The position numbers were made by a program, and so were the translations under genes. Below, piece after piece: positions 14,637 to 23,779 of a stretch of DNA of 64,000 nucleotides (its first letter is position 1; each line of letters begins with the position of its first letter). Location of the stretch: the NCBI GenBank assembly GCA_900542045.1, contig UQMI01000010.1, positions 5,251 through 69,250 on the forward strand. Reading direction: 5' to 3'. This stretch comes from an uncultured Blautia sp. (GTDB taxonomy: Bacteria; Bacillota; Clostridia; Lachnospirales; Lachnospiraceae). Under the pieces are notes generated by a model, which was given only the letters and a program-made list of their open reading frames with translations, did no database searches and was not told the DNA's origin.

Positions 14637-16244
14637 TCAGCCCTTTTTCATTTCCTGTTTTCGTCTGTACATTTTCCCATCAGCTTCCTCCAAAAGCCGT
14701 TTTATCGACTCTTCCGCATGCTTTTGTATGGCGTAGCCCCAGGCAATTTCCACATCTATACCGTGATGCCGCTTTTCTTTTTTCAGCAGTTCCTTCATTG
14801 CTTCCAGAGAAGCCAGCACCTCTTCTTCCCGATCCGTCTCCAGAATCACCACAAACTCATCTCCGCCAAACCGGTAACAGCTTCCAGAGTGTTGAAACGC
14901 CTGCCGGATACAGGCCGCTGCCGTACAGATCAGCTGGTCTCCGGCCTGATGTCCCTGACTGTCGTTGACATCTTTCAGATTATTAATATCCATCACAATA
15001 CAACTTCGTTTTTTTGTCCAGATTCTTTCTATCTGCTGTTCCATAAAAGCTCTGCGATTCCCCATATAGGTCATAATATCCATATAGGCCATTTTTTTAT
15101 AAAACTCCGCCGATATACGATTTCTCAGATACTCCTGTGTCCGTACACCCATAGCATATGCCAGAGACATCAGAAACAAAAAAATCCCCAACGAAAAGCA
15201 CACCGCATAGCCAGATTCCAGAGAACCGTAAAACAAAGCCAGAGCCCCGCTTCCAAATACGCACAGCAGCACAATACCTGTAAGAATATATCTGCTCTCC
15301 CGACTCCCATACCGCCGCATATCTTTTAAGGCTGCCCGGCAGCACGCTGCAATGGAGATGATAATAAGCAGGTGAACAGCCGGCAGAAAATAGTAAAAAG
15401 ATGCTATACGAAGCAGATAGAACAGCAGCCCAAGTCCGGCCACTCCCAAAACCAGAACAGACAGCATCCGCAGTAGACGGTCTTCGTAGGTCAGTATCTC
15501 ACAGACAAACTGCAGAAAAAAATAGGGAAGGATCATAAATAATGTAAAGGTTATGACCATGATCAATCCGGTATTTCCTGTAAGAAACTGAGCCAGACTG
15601 GAATCACTCAGCAGCCATCCGCCAACTGCCAGCATAAATAATCCCAGATTCACTGCCGCCCTTCCGCCGGAGCGGGAGATTTTTCGGATCAGTGTTACAC
15701 CGGCCCCCAGAAACAGAGAGCCCAGGATCAAAATGCTGCCGCTCAGCACCAATATATAGGCATTTTCTCTCAGGTAGTGCAGAAATACTGCATTTTGGCT
15801 GCCCAACCAGACGTTTGGCTCTGCAAATGACTCTTCGGGCACCAGAATCCTCAGACTGCCTTTTGCCCCGTCTTCCAGGGGAATCCACTGTACGCTGATT
15901 CCTTTTTCCTGCCATGGATCTTCAAAACGGTAAATTTCTTCTTCTCCCAGAAACACATGCACTGAAGACCGGTAATTTTCCAGAGCCAGAACCCATCCTT
16001 CCGGTCCTTCCAGAACATAGCTGTATTCCTGATAAAACACTTGATCCAGCTCTGTCTGGCCCTCCCGGGTCCACTCTTCCAGTCCAATTACAGATATTTC
16101 CGACTCTATTTTATTCCCGCTTTCCATAGAAAGTGCTTTGCACAAAGCTGCCGCTGCTCCAAGCACCACCAGCACTCCCAGCAGAAATTTCCACAGACAG
16201 ATTCTGTTTTCTGTACGCTGCCATTTTCTGGCCCAATTTGGCAT
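14637..16244 (-). CDS. membrane diguanylate cyclase (GGDEF)
   Basis: A 535-residue protein. It has one N-terminal membrane helix (about 18-38), an extracytoplasmic beta-rich domain (about 45-155) and a block of about seven hydrophobic helices (160-370), like 7TM-DISM sensors. A C-terminal GGDEF domain (about 390-530) has an intact CYRFGGDEFVVI signature, so it should make cyclic di-GMP. The inhibitory RxxD motif expected five residues before GGDEF is absent (QHSG instead). The start has GAGGGAG upstream. Only 36 bases separate it from the choline-kinase fusion gene, so they probably share a transcript. Confidence 0.9.
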   Translation of the reverse strand: MPNWARKWQRTENRICLWKFLLGVLVVLGAAAALCKALSMESGNKIESEISVIGLEEWTREGQTELDQVFYQEYSYVLEGPEGWVLALENYRSSVHVFLGEEEIYRFEDPWQEKGISVQWIPLEDGAKGSLRILVPEESFAEPNVWLGSQNAVFLHYLRENAYILVLSGSILILGSLFLGAGVTLIRKISRSGGRAAVNLGLFMLAVGGWLLSDSSLAQFLTGNTGLIMVITFTLFMILPYFFLQFVCEILTYEDRLLRMLSVLVLGVAGLGLLFYLLRIASFYYFLPAVHLLIIISIAACCRAALKDMRRYGSRESRYILTGIVLLCVFGSGALALFYGSLESGYAVCFSLGIFLFLMSLAYAMGVRTQEYLRNRISAEFYKKMAYMDIMTYMGNRRAFMEQQIERIWTKKRSCIVMDINNLKDVNDSQGHQAGDQLICTAAACIRQAFQHSGSCYRFGGDEFVVILETDREEEVLASLEAMKELLKKEKRHHGIDVEIAWGYAIQKHAEESIKRLLEEADGKMYRRKQEMKKG

Positions 16245-16280
16245 TGTTCTCCCTCGATTCCAAAAAACCCTGTTCTTTTT

Positions 16281-18122
16281 CTAGTTTTCATAGATTTGCT
16301 CGTACTCTTCTTTCAGCTGTCTGGCCCGGGCCAGGCGGTCTGTCCCATAAGTGCCGAAATTTTCTCCCTTCAGTTCTTTCAGCCGTGTCCAAACACTCCA
16401 GAGTACATCCTGGCAGATAGAGAAAATCCGGATTTTCTCCAGTTCCTTTTCCGGCACCGGCCCCTGAAAATACGTCTGCAGAAACAAAAGCTCTGTCTCC
16501 CGGGAAAATCCTGACTCCAGCAGATGGGATGCCAGATCCCACATGGGGTCATTCCGGCCAGAATATTCCCAGTCAATCAGATACATGGTACCTTTTCCGT
16601 CTTTGATCAGATTCTCCGGCACCAGATCATTATGGCAGGGACAACTCTTCACCCCCAGAAGCTTCAACCGGTCCTGCAGATGGCTGAAGAACCGGTCCAT
16701 TTCTTCAAATCCCGGATAATGCTTTCCTCCCATGGCATCCACCTGTTCCTTATACCGCCTATACTCCCGTTCCACCGAAAACTCATTTTCCATGGGGATC
16801 GCGGAAGTATGCAGCCTGCGCAGAATTTCCGTGGTTTTTCGGATATTTCCTTCCCATTGCGCGGTTTTTCCATTCAGGGTCTCTGCCTGTGGTATGCAGG
16901 CCGTCACTTTAATCCCTGTTTCCGGACTGAAATATAAGGTAGGCACATTGACTCCCAGTTCCTGGGACAATACCGTGTTGCGGGCCTCATTGTTCCGGTC
17001 GATCATAACAGAAGTTCCAGCTCCTGGAATCCGCAGTATATACGCATCTGTCTCTGTCCGGACATAGAAATTCGTATTGGTCATGCCGCCGCAGACATGA
17101 AACTCCTGTACTTCTTCCTCCCGGACTCCCATACAGGAACAGAAAACCTCTCTCGCCCTGTTTTTTCTACGGATTCGATTCTTCTTCTGGATTCCCGGAT
17201 AGACCCAGTTCCTGGCTTTCTGGTATAGCGCCTCATTCTCAATTACAGTCCATTTCAGGTCATCTTCCCGGATACCCGGAATTTTAAAAATACGACCGAT
17301 ATTTTCCAGTACATATTCATAATTCAACAGCGGGTTCTCATTTTTTTCGTAATAGCGCAGCATCCGCTGAAACAGGCCATAGGAAATCTTGCAGACTCCC
17401 ACCAGTTCCCCGTCCACCCGGTTCATCTGACGGATATCTTTAGAAATACGGAAAATATTTCCTTCTTCATCCAGTTCCACATATGCCTCATCGGAAGAGC
17501 CGCTGGGGTTGACCAGCAGACATGCGTCCGCAGAAGGATTCTTCATGACCCTCTCCAGACCTGCCACATCCATGATCTGATTACTCTCCACCACCAGAAA
17601 ATCTCCGTCCACAAAATCTTTCGCACAGGCCAGAGATGCCATGGTTCCTGTCCAGAGGTAACGCAGATTCTCTGCCAGCACAATATCTCTGTTCTTGAAA
17701 TATTCCTGATACTGCTCCTTCTCGAAGCCGCATACCAGGCAGATCCGTTCAATTCCCACTTCATTCAATTCCTGTATCAGGTACTCGATCACCGGCCGGT
17801 CATCCAGCTTTAAAAGTCCCACCGGACAGGAAAAACAAGAGTTTCCGCCGGCAGCAAGAATCACAGCCTGCCTGATCGCTCCCGGTTTTTCTCCGGAAAG
17901 CTTCTGTTCCTGCCGGTTTTTCCACTCCTTTTCCAGCAGCTGCATCCCCTTTTCCGTCAGAGTATACCTTCCCTCCTCTGCACTTGCCATCCCCTCTGCC
18001 AGCAGTTCTTTCAGCAGACGATTCACCAGCCCCACAGAAATCTCTGTATGAGCCGCAATTTTTCTCTGGCTTTTCGCGCCTTCTTTCTGTAATTCATACA
18101 AAATGCGTATCTTTTTGTCCAT
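16281..18122 (-). CDS. HTH + cytidylyltransferase-like + choline kinase fusion (LicC/LicA type)
   Basis: A 613-residue three-part protein. Residues 1-65 form a winged helix (QRKIAAHTEISVGLVNRLLKEL). Residues 85-310 form a nucleotidyltransferase-like domain (AVILAAGGNS, RPVIEYLIQELNEVGIERI). Residues 330-600 form a choline/aminoglycoside-kinase domain with CHNDLVPENLI and YLIDWEYSGRNDPMWDLASH, both catalytic loops intact. LicA phosphorylates choline and LicC makes CDP-choline. In the second domain the usual GxGxRxxP...PK signature is replaced (GGNSCFSCPVGLLK), so the catalytic Arg is missing and activity is doubtful. A separate complete LicC is at 23.8 kb. The wHTH may regulate choline genes. 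Confidence 0.85.
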   Translation of the reverse strand: MDKKIRILYELQKEGAKSQRKIAAHTEISVGLVNRLLKELLAEGMASAEEGRYTLTEKGMQLLEKEWKNRQEQKLSGEKPGAIRQAVILAAGGNSCFSCPVGLLKLDDRPVIEYLIQELNEVGIERICLVCGFEKEQYQEYFKNRDIVLAENLRYLWTGTMASLACAKDFVDGDFLVVESNQIMDVAGLERVMKNPSADACLLVNPSGSSDEAYVELDEEGNIFRISKDIRQMNRVDGELVGVCKISYGLFQRMLRYYEKNENPLLNYEYVLENIGRIFKIPGIREDDLKWTVIENEALYQKARNWVYPGIQKKNRIRRKNRAREVFCSCMGVREEEVQEFHVCGGMTNTNFYVRTETDAYILRIPGAGTSVMIDRNNEARNTVLSQELGVNVPTLYFSPETGIKVTACIPQAETLNGKTAQWEGNIRKTTEILRRLHTSAIPMENEFSVEREYRRYKEQVDAMGGKHYPGFEEMDRFFSHLQDRLKLLGVKSCPCHNDLVPENLIKDGKGTMYLIDWEYSGRNDPMWDLASHLLESGFSRETELLFLQTYFQGPVPEKELEKIRIFSICQDVLWSVWTRLKELKGENFGTYGTDRLARARQLKEEYEQIYEN

Positions 18123-18224
18123 TTATTTTTCTCCCCCAACTCCTGTCTTCATTCTCCGGCTGTGGCTGCCTCATCCCGTATGCAGAAATGCCCGTGACAA
18201 CACGTTCATTTTTTGAGCATCCTA

Positions 18225-18253
18225 AGTATACACAGTATCCGGCTATACGTCAA
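18225..18253 (-). promoter_or_regulatory. promoter of the choline-kinase fusion operon
   Basis: Minus strand TTGACG (18253-18248), 17 bases, TATACT (18230-18225). The leader to the ATG at 18122 is about 97 bases and contains a GGGGGAG box 8 bases before the start. Confidence 0.75.
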
Positions 18254-18301
18254 CAAAGACTTTCCGCATCCTGGAGCTGCTGCTTACCGGGTATCTGCTT
18301 T

Positions 18302-18400
18302 GCTCCCTCACGGAGCGTATTTGTGTACTGAGAAAGTCAGAACGAAACACTCTGCTTTCTCAGCACACGAAGAGGGCTTTCGCCTCGGCGAAAGCCCTCT
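18302..18400. other. three consecutive hairpins between ykuD-type gene and choline-kinase fusion
   Basis: This fills most of the 330-base gap 18123-18452. Hairpin 1 is GCTCC/GGAGC (18302-18316). Hairpin 2 has CTGAGAAAG/CTTTCTCAG arms at 18328-18336 and 18355-18363, extendable to 18323-18368. Hairpin 3 has 14-bp perfect arms, 18371-18384 and 18387-18400. Only a weak U-tract (TTCCTTCG) follows on the plus strand and none on the minus strand, although the minus-strand L,D-transpeptidase gene ends just before. It may be a strong structural terminator or part of a non-coding RNA. Confidence 0.6.
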
Positions 18401-18452
18401 TTCCTTCGTTTACACATCCCACAGCGCTGCTGCAGAATTATCTGTCAAAATC

Positions 18453-21104
18453 TTAAATTGCCGGATCGGTCGGATCATAAGTCGTTCCGGCACCAATCTT
18501 CGGTACACTCGGCTTATAGAAAATATTAGAAGCACTGTCATGAATATATGCCGTATTTCCGCCGCTGCCCCAGTGATCCCAGATCCATTTCGCATCTCTT
18601 ACTGTCAGACGGATGCATCCATGTGATGCAGGTGATCCCAACTTGTTATACTCTACTGCAGAGATGGAATAGTGGTTCGGAGCAGATCCTGCCACGGAAT
18701 GGAAGTAAATACCGCCCTGTCCTGCACCGATCAGATGGGTTCCATACTGACCCCAGGAAGGTCCCATCAGCAGCTGCCATCTGCCTTCCTTCTGCATGGT
18801 ATATGGTCCTCCAAGAGGTGTGGGGGTACTGGACAGACCAACCGAGCAGGCAAAAGCGATAACCGGAACTGTAAACTTACCGTTCTCATCCTTACCCAGA
18901 ACCGTTACTGTACAGGTCTGACGATTGACATCATATCTGTACGGGCCCTGAGTAAAGCCTGTCATGCCGCTTAAGTCTGTCTGCATGTCACCGTTGCTCT
19001 TGAAGTAATATTTATAGCCGTCGATCCGGGTCCATCCGGTTGCCCATCCATTCTTGGCGCCGTCCTTCAGATAACGCCAGTTGCCGTTTACATTCACCCA
19101 GGTATTTGCCTTGCGGAATACACCGTCACTGTCCACATAGCCTCGTACACCGTTCTTTCCGCCCTTGGTACACCATTTATTCGTCACCAGACGGCAGTTG
19201 CCGTCCAAGTAATAGGAATTACCGTTTAAGTTGAGCCACCTGGATTTCAGCATACTTCCATCGGCACTTGCATAATACCAGTAGCCCTTGGTCTTTACCC
19301 AGCGGTTGGTCAGCGCATATCCATATCTGTTATTTCCCTGACTCCATTTGAAATAGTAATATTTACCGTCGATCTTTCGCAGTCCGCCGTACATCACACC
19401 GTTGCTGTTCACATAGTATTTCTTGCCGTCCTGGGTAATCCAGCGGTCATGCTGCATATTTCCATTGGAAGAAAAATAATACCAGTAGCTGCCGATCTTC
19501 TGCCAGCCGGTCTTCTTCACCAGATAATAGTAAGGTCCAAAATAATATTTCTTCTTATCGATGGTCTTCCAGGTATTCCGATAGCTGGCTCTTGCGCCGT
19601 AGGAACCGAAATAATATGTCTTGCCGTCCACTGTCACGAACTGGCTGTCCACACGGATCCCGTCAGAGCCGAAATAATACCACTTGCCGTTGCTGTGCTT
19701 TCTCAGCTCATTCTTCATGGGAACTCCGTCTTCATCCAGACACATCCAGGAATTGACCGTTCCACTTTCAATCTTCTGGATGCCTTTCCGGATCTCGATG
19801 GTTCCGTCTTCATTTACATATTTCCAGGCATCTCCGTCCTTGATCCAGCCCTGCACCATGGACGCATCGGCGCTCTCCTGACCGATGGGATCTGTCAGAG
19901 GACTGAAATACAGATATTTCCCATCTACTTCAATATGCCCGGTAAGGATCGCTCCGTCCTCATCCAGGTAATAATGTGCTCCGTTGATCTCCACGTAGCC
20001 GGATTTCTCTTCTCTGCTTCCGTCCGCTCCAAAGTATCCCCAGGTCTTTCCCTCATCCAGCAGTACCCACTGTTCCTGTACCATGATTCCCAGGTCTGTG
20101 GCTGCCGGATCAGTGCCGCCTGCCTCTGTCTGCGTGGTGAAATAATATTCGTTTCCGTCAATCTCCTGAAGTCCTTCCAGAATCTTTCCGTCCGGATCGA
20201 AGGCATAGGTCCTGGTCTCGGCTCCTGCGGTATCCTGCACGGTGATCAATCCGTCAGCAGCGCTGAAATACCGGTTGGTCTCCTTGCCGTCCTGATTCCA
20301 GTATAAACGATAAACAGCTGTTCCATCTTCTGCCTGATCCATCACCCAGCGGGCATCGGTTCCCAGCACATAGACATCTCTGCTTACATCCGGGCCTGCT
20401 TTCTGAGCTCCATCCGTGCCAAAGTAAAGCCATTCACGTCCGGTGTCCGTATCAGCTTCCATATTCACCCAGTAGTCCTTCTGCATGCGTCCGGTCTGCG
20501 GACACAGGTCACTGTCTGACTCCGTTACCATATTTTTAAGGATAAAGAAATACTCCGAGCCGTCCACTTCCATAAAGCCGGTGGAGATCAGCCCCTCTTC
20601 ATCAAATATGTATGTATAAGTCTCACCGGCAGAAGTCTGTACATTGACCAGTCCGTCTTCCCTGGTAAAATATTGATCTGTAACGCTGCCGTTCTCCATC
20701 TTATAAAGTCTCTTGCTCACAGTATCCGATGGAACCGTCACACTTCCGTCCACATCCTGCCACTGGGCATCGGTTCCCAGCACGACAGTTTGTTCCGTAT
20801 CCGTCAGCAGAGAATCATCTTCTGTATCTGTACTGTCTTCTATGGACTCCAAAGAGTCATCCGTAATAAATCCTTCCTCTGCTCCATCAGCCGGCTCTGC
20901 TGCATCCTGCGCCTCTTCTGTCTCTTCTGCAGGAACCATTTCTTCCAGGTCACCCTCTGCCTGAAAATCCGCAAGAGCTTCTGCTGTTATACTTTCCTCT
21001 GCCACAGGCACTTCTGCTGCTGCCGCCCATACATTGGGAATGGACGTCACCCCTACACATAATGTCAGCGCCAGTGCCATCAACTTCATTCTGCGCTTTT
21101 TCAA
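18453..21104 (-). CDS. L,D-transpeptidase (YkuD) with long cell-wall-binding repeat region
   Basis: An 883-residue secreted protein. After a signal peptide (about 1-28) comes an acidic Glu/Ala/Asp-rich stretch to about residue 105. About 25 aromatic wall-binding repeats follow (about 110-690), the first ones degenerate. The C-terminal YkuD domain (about 700-870) has HLIGAGQGGIYFHSVAG and the catalytic SHGCIRL signature. These enzymes form 3-3 cross-links or attach proteins to peptidoglycan. The start is a TTG with GGAGGGG 6 bases before. It is in tandem with the NAGPA-domain gene and near choline-activation genes, consistent with binding to a choline-decorated wall. Confidence 0.92.
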   Translation of the reverse strand: MKKRRMKLMALALTLCVGVTSIPNVWAAAAEVPVAEESITAEALADFQAEGDLEEMVPAEETEEAQDAAEPADGAEEGFITDDSLESIEDSTDTEDDSLLTDTEQTVVLGTDAQWQDVDGSVTVPSDTVSKRLYKMENGSVTDQYFTREDGLVNVQTSAGETYTYIFDEEGLISTGFMEVDGSEYFFILKNMVTESDSDLCPQTGRMQKDYWVNMEADTDTGREWLYFGTDGAQKAGPDVSRDVYVLGTDARWVMDQAEDGTAVYRLYWNQDGKETNRYFSAADGLITVQDTAGAETRTYAFDPDGKILEGLQEIDGNEYYFTTQTEAGGTDPAATDLGIMVQEQWVLLDEGKTWGYFGADGSREEKSGYVEINGAHYYLDEDGAILTGHIEVDGKYLYFSPLTDPIGQESADASMVQGWIKDGDAWKYVNEDGTIEIRKGIQKIESGTVNSWMCLDEDGVPMKNELRKHSNGKWYYFGSDGIRVDSQFVTVDGKTYYFGSYGARASYRNTWKTIDKKKYYFGPYYYLVKKTGWQKIGSYWYYFSSNGNMQHDRWITQDGKKYYVNSNGVMYGGLRKIDGKYYYFKWSQGNNRYGYALTNRWVKTKGYWYYASADGSMLKSRWLNLNGNSYYLDGNCRLVTNKWCTKGGKNGVRGYVDSDGVFRKANTWVNVNGNWRYLKDGAKNGWATGWTRIDGYKYYFKSNGDMQTDLSGMTGFTQGPYRYDVNRQTCTVTVLGKDENGKFTVPVIAFACSVGLSSTPTPLGGPYTMQKEGRWQLLMGPSWGQYGTHLIGAGQGGIYFHSVAGSAPNHYSISAVEYNKLGSPASHGCIRLTVRDAKWIWDHWGSGGNTAYIHDSASNIFYKPSVPKIGAGTTYDPTDPAI

Positions 21105-21228
21105 TACTGTCCCCTCCTAAAATTACAAAATTCCAGTTCGGTTTCACGCCAAACGGTATCGGGTCGTTACCATATACTTTACACCATTTTCTTTCAAAAG
21201 TACATGCCTTCTTTTGAAATAGTTGTTA

Positions 21229-22692
21229 CTAATTTGTAAAATAAAGAAAGTCTGCACAGGGCCGCTCACTCCCTGCTGCCGGCGTATTCAGCCGTTTCCC
21301 ATTAAAATACATGGTAGAGGAGCCGCCTCCGTCCAGGTTATAGGCATATGTACACCCAAAACTCTGGAAGATTCTCACCAGCTCCCAGTGATTCAGGCCG
21401 CTGTATCCATTGTCTGTTACCAACAGAACATAATCATTTTTCTTGATCATTCCCACTGCAGTCCTGGGATACTGCTTGTTGGTCTCGGCAATGGATGGCT
21501 GGACCAGTCCGTTGTTGATCAGTACCGGACCGAAATTATAGGTATCCTTTACTCCCATTTTCAGCAGATCACGTCCCATCAGCCCCTGGGCCGGCGTAAA
21601 CATGGTCCCGTCATTTTTCACGGCAAAAACCGTGTAGCTTGTCATATAGTCTCCATAAATCTTCCCATTTTTGATGCACATTCCCAGAGGTGAAGGAATT
21701 CCGGTGGCATAGTCAAAGGCGCTGCCGTTTACACCGATAATGCCGCCATTTCTGGGAACAGCGGATGTCGTATTTTCCCTGGCACCCCCATAGGTTCCAT
21801 AGGACAGAGCGGATCTCAGCTGTTTGGGACTGGACGTGCGCACCCGGGCTGCCCAGTAAGGATGTCCGTTCATCTGTGCTTTTTTTACTTCCACATGCAG
21901 CGTGCTGCTGCTGTAGATCATCTCCGTACCGGAGCCATTCTGCCAGCTTTTATTCGTCATGGCTCCGTCTGCACCCACATAATAGTTTCCGATCCAGGTA
22001 CTGGCCGCCATCACGCCGTTGGAATAGAAATAATATTTCTTGCCGCCAATACTGCACCAGCCGGTCACCATTTTACCGTATTTTCCCAGATAATACCATT
22101 TTCCATTCTGTTTCAGCCATTTGCTGCGAAGCTGCGCTCCATCGCTTCCTACATAATACCAACCGGTCTTATATTTCAGCCATTTGCTGGATGCCATGGC
22201 ACCACTGCTGTCAAAATAATATTTCTTGCCGTTCACAAACTGCCAGCCAGTATACATGGCTCCGCTGCTTCCCAGGTAATACCAGGTATTCCCTGTTTTG
22301 AGCCAGCCAATTTTCATGACGCCGCTCTTCTGGAAATAATACCATTTTCCTCCGATGGACTTCCAGCCGCTGTGGGCCATAACACCACTGCTGCTGAAGT
22401 AATACCAGTTCTTGGACCGGGTATTCTGAAACCAGCCGGTTACCATGCGTCCATTGGGCCGGCAGTAATAGTACTGCCCTTTGTACAGGATTTTTCCGCA
22501 CTGCATTCTTCCGGAGGAAGAATAATAATACCAGTATTTTCCAATTTTCTGCCAACCGGTTTTCTTAGAAGTCACCTTCACATTTGTATGCGACTGACTG
22601 ACATTTTTGGCCGCCTGTACGGGAACCACAGCGCCCAGACACAGGAACAACAGCAGCAGTCCCAGCAATACTCCCCTTCTTTTCTTTTTCAT
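21229..22692 (-). CDS. NAGPA-domain phosphodiester glycosidase with cell-wall-binding repeats
   Basis: A 487-residue secreted protein with signal peptide (1-28), about ten aromatic wall-binding repeats (about 42-255) and a C-terminal NAGPA domain (about 265-487). The domain shows GIIGVNGSAFDY, LLVTDNGYSGLNHWELVRIF and YNLDGGGSSTMYFNGK, all typical. Characterised members remove N-acetylglucosamine or other sugars from phosphodiesters, so wall teichoic-acid-like polymers are a likely substrate here. A GGGAGGAG box precedes the ATG. The repeats are at the N-terminus, whereas the hydrolases at 5.7 and 7.5 kb carry them at the C-terminus. Confidence 0.9.
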   Translation of the reverse strand: MKKKRRGVLLGLLLLFLCLGAVVPVQAAKNVSQSHTNVKVTSKKTGWQKIGKYWYYYSSSGRMQCGKILYKGQYYYCRPNGRMVTGWFQNTRSKNWYYFSSSGVMAHSGWKSIGGKWYYFQKSGVMKIGWLKTGNTWYYLGSSGAMYTGWQFVNGKKYYFDSSGAMASSKWLKYKTGWYYVGSDGAQLRSKWLKQNGKWYYLGKYGKMVTGWCSIGGKKYYFYSNGVMAASTWIGNYYVGADGAMTNKSWQNGSGTEMIYSSSTLHVEVKKAQMNGHPYWAARVRTSSPKQLRSALSYGTYGGARENTTSAVPRNGGIIGVNGSAFDYATGIPSPLGMCIKNGKIYGDYMTSYTVFAVKNDGTMFTPAQGLMGRDLLKMGVKDTYNFGPVLINNGLVQPSIAETNKQYPRTAVGMIKKNDYVLLVTDNGYSGLNHWELVRIFQSFGCTYAYNLDGGGSSTMYFNGKRLNTPAAGSERPCADFLYFTN

Positions 22693-22733
22693 AGTCTCCT
22701 CCCAATTCCCATTACATAGAATTATTTAATCTT

Positions 22734-22762
22734 ATTGTAATAGATTTTCAAAAAAATGTAAA
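22734..22762 (-). promoter_or_regulatory. promoter of the NAGPA-domain gene
   Basis: Minus strand TTTACA (22762-22757), 17-base spacer, TACAAT (22739-22734), about 42 bases before the ATG at 22692. Confidence 0.7.
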
Positions 22763-22839
22763 GAAGTCTGGAACGCTTTTCCCGGGTGTGTCCGCTTATT
22801 TAACGTTAACCGGTTCGCCAGCCTTTGCCAAATGACCAG

Positions 22840-23241
22840 TTATCGAGTGCTTCCCCAAAGCCATTCTATATCTGGAAAAAATAAATGCAGAATAAAGCCA
22901 AAAATAACTATTGCCAGCAGACTGAGACCAGCATAACAAAAGATTTTTACAATTTTTCCGGACTTACTTTTTACATTTTCAACATCCAGATAAATAGATG
23001 CCACTTTCTCATCTGTTAAATTTTTATCACGTACATCTTGAACATCAATATCTTTTACCAGTTCATCCAACGTCATATCAAAGTAGTCGCTTAGCATGAC
23101 TAATTTTTGAAAATCCGGGTAAGATTGTCCGGTTTCCCATTTAGAAATGGTTTGTCTTGAAACCTGAAGTTCCATTCCCAATTCCTCTTGTGATAAACCC
23201 TTCATTTTTCTGATAGACATAAGTTTTTCATTAAATTTCAC
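22840..23241 (-). CDS. XRE-family regulator with C-terminal membrane helix
   Basis: A 133-residue protein beginning at a GTG (VKFNEKLMSIRKMKG) that has GGAGG 9 bases upstream; the longer in-frame extension lacks an RBS. Residues 5-60 form a Cro/C1-type helix-turn-helix (LSQEELGMELQVSRQTISKWETGQSYPD). Residues about 100-120 form one membrane helix near the end. Membrane-tethered XRE proteins of this size are common in Firmicutes and usually regulate nearby transporters; no clear partner is adjacent here. It stands alone between the NAGPA gene and the licC region. Confidence 0.85.
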   Translation of the reverse strand: MKFNEKLMSIRKMKGLSQEELGMELQVSRQTISKWETGQSYPDFQKLVMLSDYFDMTLDELVKDIDVQDVRDKNLTDEKVASIYLDVENVKSKSGKIVKIFCYAGLSLLAIVIFGFILHLFFPDIEWLWGSTR

Positions 23242-23272
23242 TTGCAAAAACCTCCGTGCGTTTGTTGTATCA

Positions 23273-23301
23273 AGTATATAGTTTTCAGATTTTGCCGGCA
23301 A
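23273..23301 (-). promoter_or_regulatory. promoter of the membrane XRE regulator
   Basis: Minus strand TTGCCG (23301-23296), 17 bases, TATACT (23278-23273). A transcript would start near 23266, about 25 bases before the GTG at 23241. Confidence 0.55.
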
Positions 23302-23553
23302 GCAAGAAGTGTTGGCAATTTGTCAATTTGCTGTAACATCTTGAAATCTAAGCATTTTGTAAGTACATGCAAACCGTTCAAAACATAAGTGTAAGTATTT
23401 GCCGACACATATATTCAGAATAAAAGACCTGCTTCGCCCGGGAATACTCCAGCTTCAGGAAATCCGTCTCAAGCTGCTGTCTGTCAAATCCATATGTGTT
23501 GCTTTATGACACATGGCATTCGGGCATTCTACCATTGCTCGCCTGCTGACTTC

Positions 23554-23622
23554 TCTGTTGCATGCCTTCTAGCTTTTCCGTTGTGTGTCTTCTGGCCTCT
23601 CCGTTGTGTGCCTTCTGGCCTC
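23554..23622 (+). repeat. three 23-bp tandem repeats upstream of the licC promoter
   Basis: Copies at 23554-23576, 23577-23599 and 23600-23622; copies 2 and 3 differ at a single position and copy 1 is more diverged. The core reads CGTTGTGTGYCTTCTGGCC. A partial fourth copy (TCCGTTTC) runs into the -35 element at 23631. The position just upstream of a promoter suggests binding sites or a simple replication-slippage locus. Confidence 0.85.
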
Positions 23623-23630
23623 TCCGTTTC

Positions 23631-23659
23631 TTGACAGAAGACCGGGCAGCCGTTACAAT
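23631..23659 (+). promoter_or_regulatory. promoter of licC
   Basis: TTGACA (23631-23636), 17 bases, TACAAT (23654-23659). The leader to the start at 23780 is about 114 bases. Confidence 0.78.
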
Positions 23660-23672
23660 ACTGTTCATGATT

Positions 23673-23715
23673 AAAGATACCAGAAGCAAGTGAACAGAAA
23701 CCGTCTGGTATTTTT
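23673..23715 (+). terminator. attenuator-like hairpin in the licC leader
   Basis: Arms AAAGATACCAGA (23673-23684) and TCTGGTATTTTT (23704-23715) form a 12-bp stem with one G-U pair, a 19-base loop and a U-run at the 3' end. It has the form of an intrinsic terminator located between the promoter and the licC start, so it may stop most transcripts before the gene. Confidence 0.6.
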
Positions 23716-23779
23716 GACCCCCAGATCAACTAAGGGAAAACAAAGACCGCCTGATGCAGGCGATGAAATGGAGTTACTT

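Larger units (their letters stand above)
23302..23779. other. 478-base intergenic region upstream of licC
   Basis: The left half (23302-23550) shows nothing recognisable. The right half holds three 23-bp tandem repeats, a strong promoter and an attenuator-like hairpin, all described separately. Confidence 0.6.

Noticed and set aside
16281..18122. Reading the middle domain as a fully active LicC
   Set aside because: The signature Arg and PK spacing are missing, so activity cannot be assumed.
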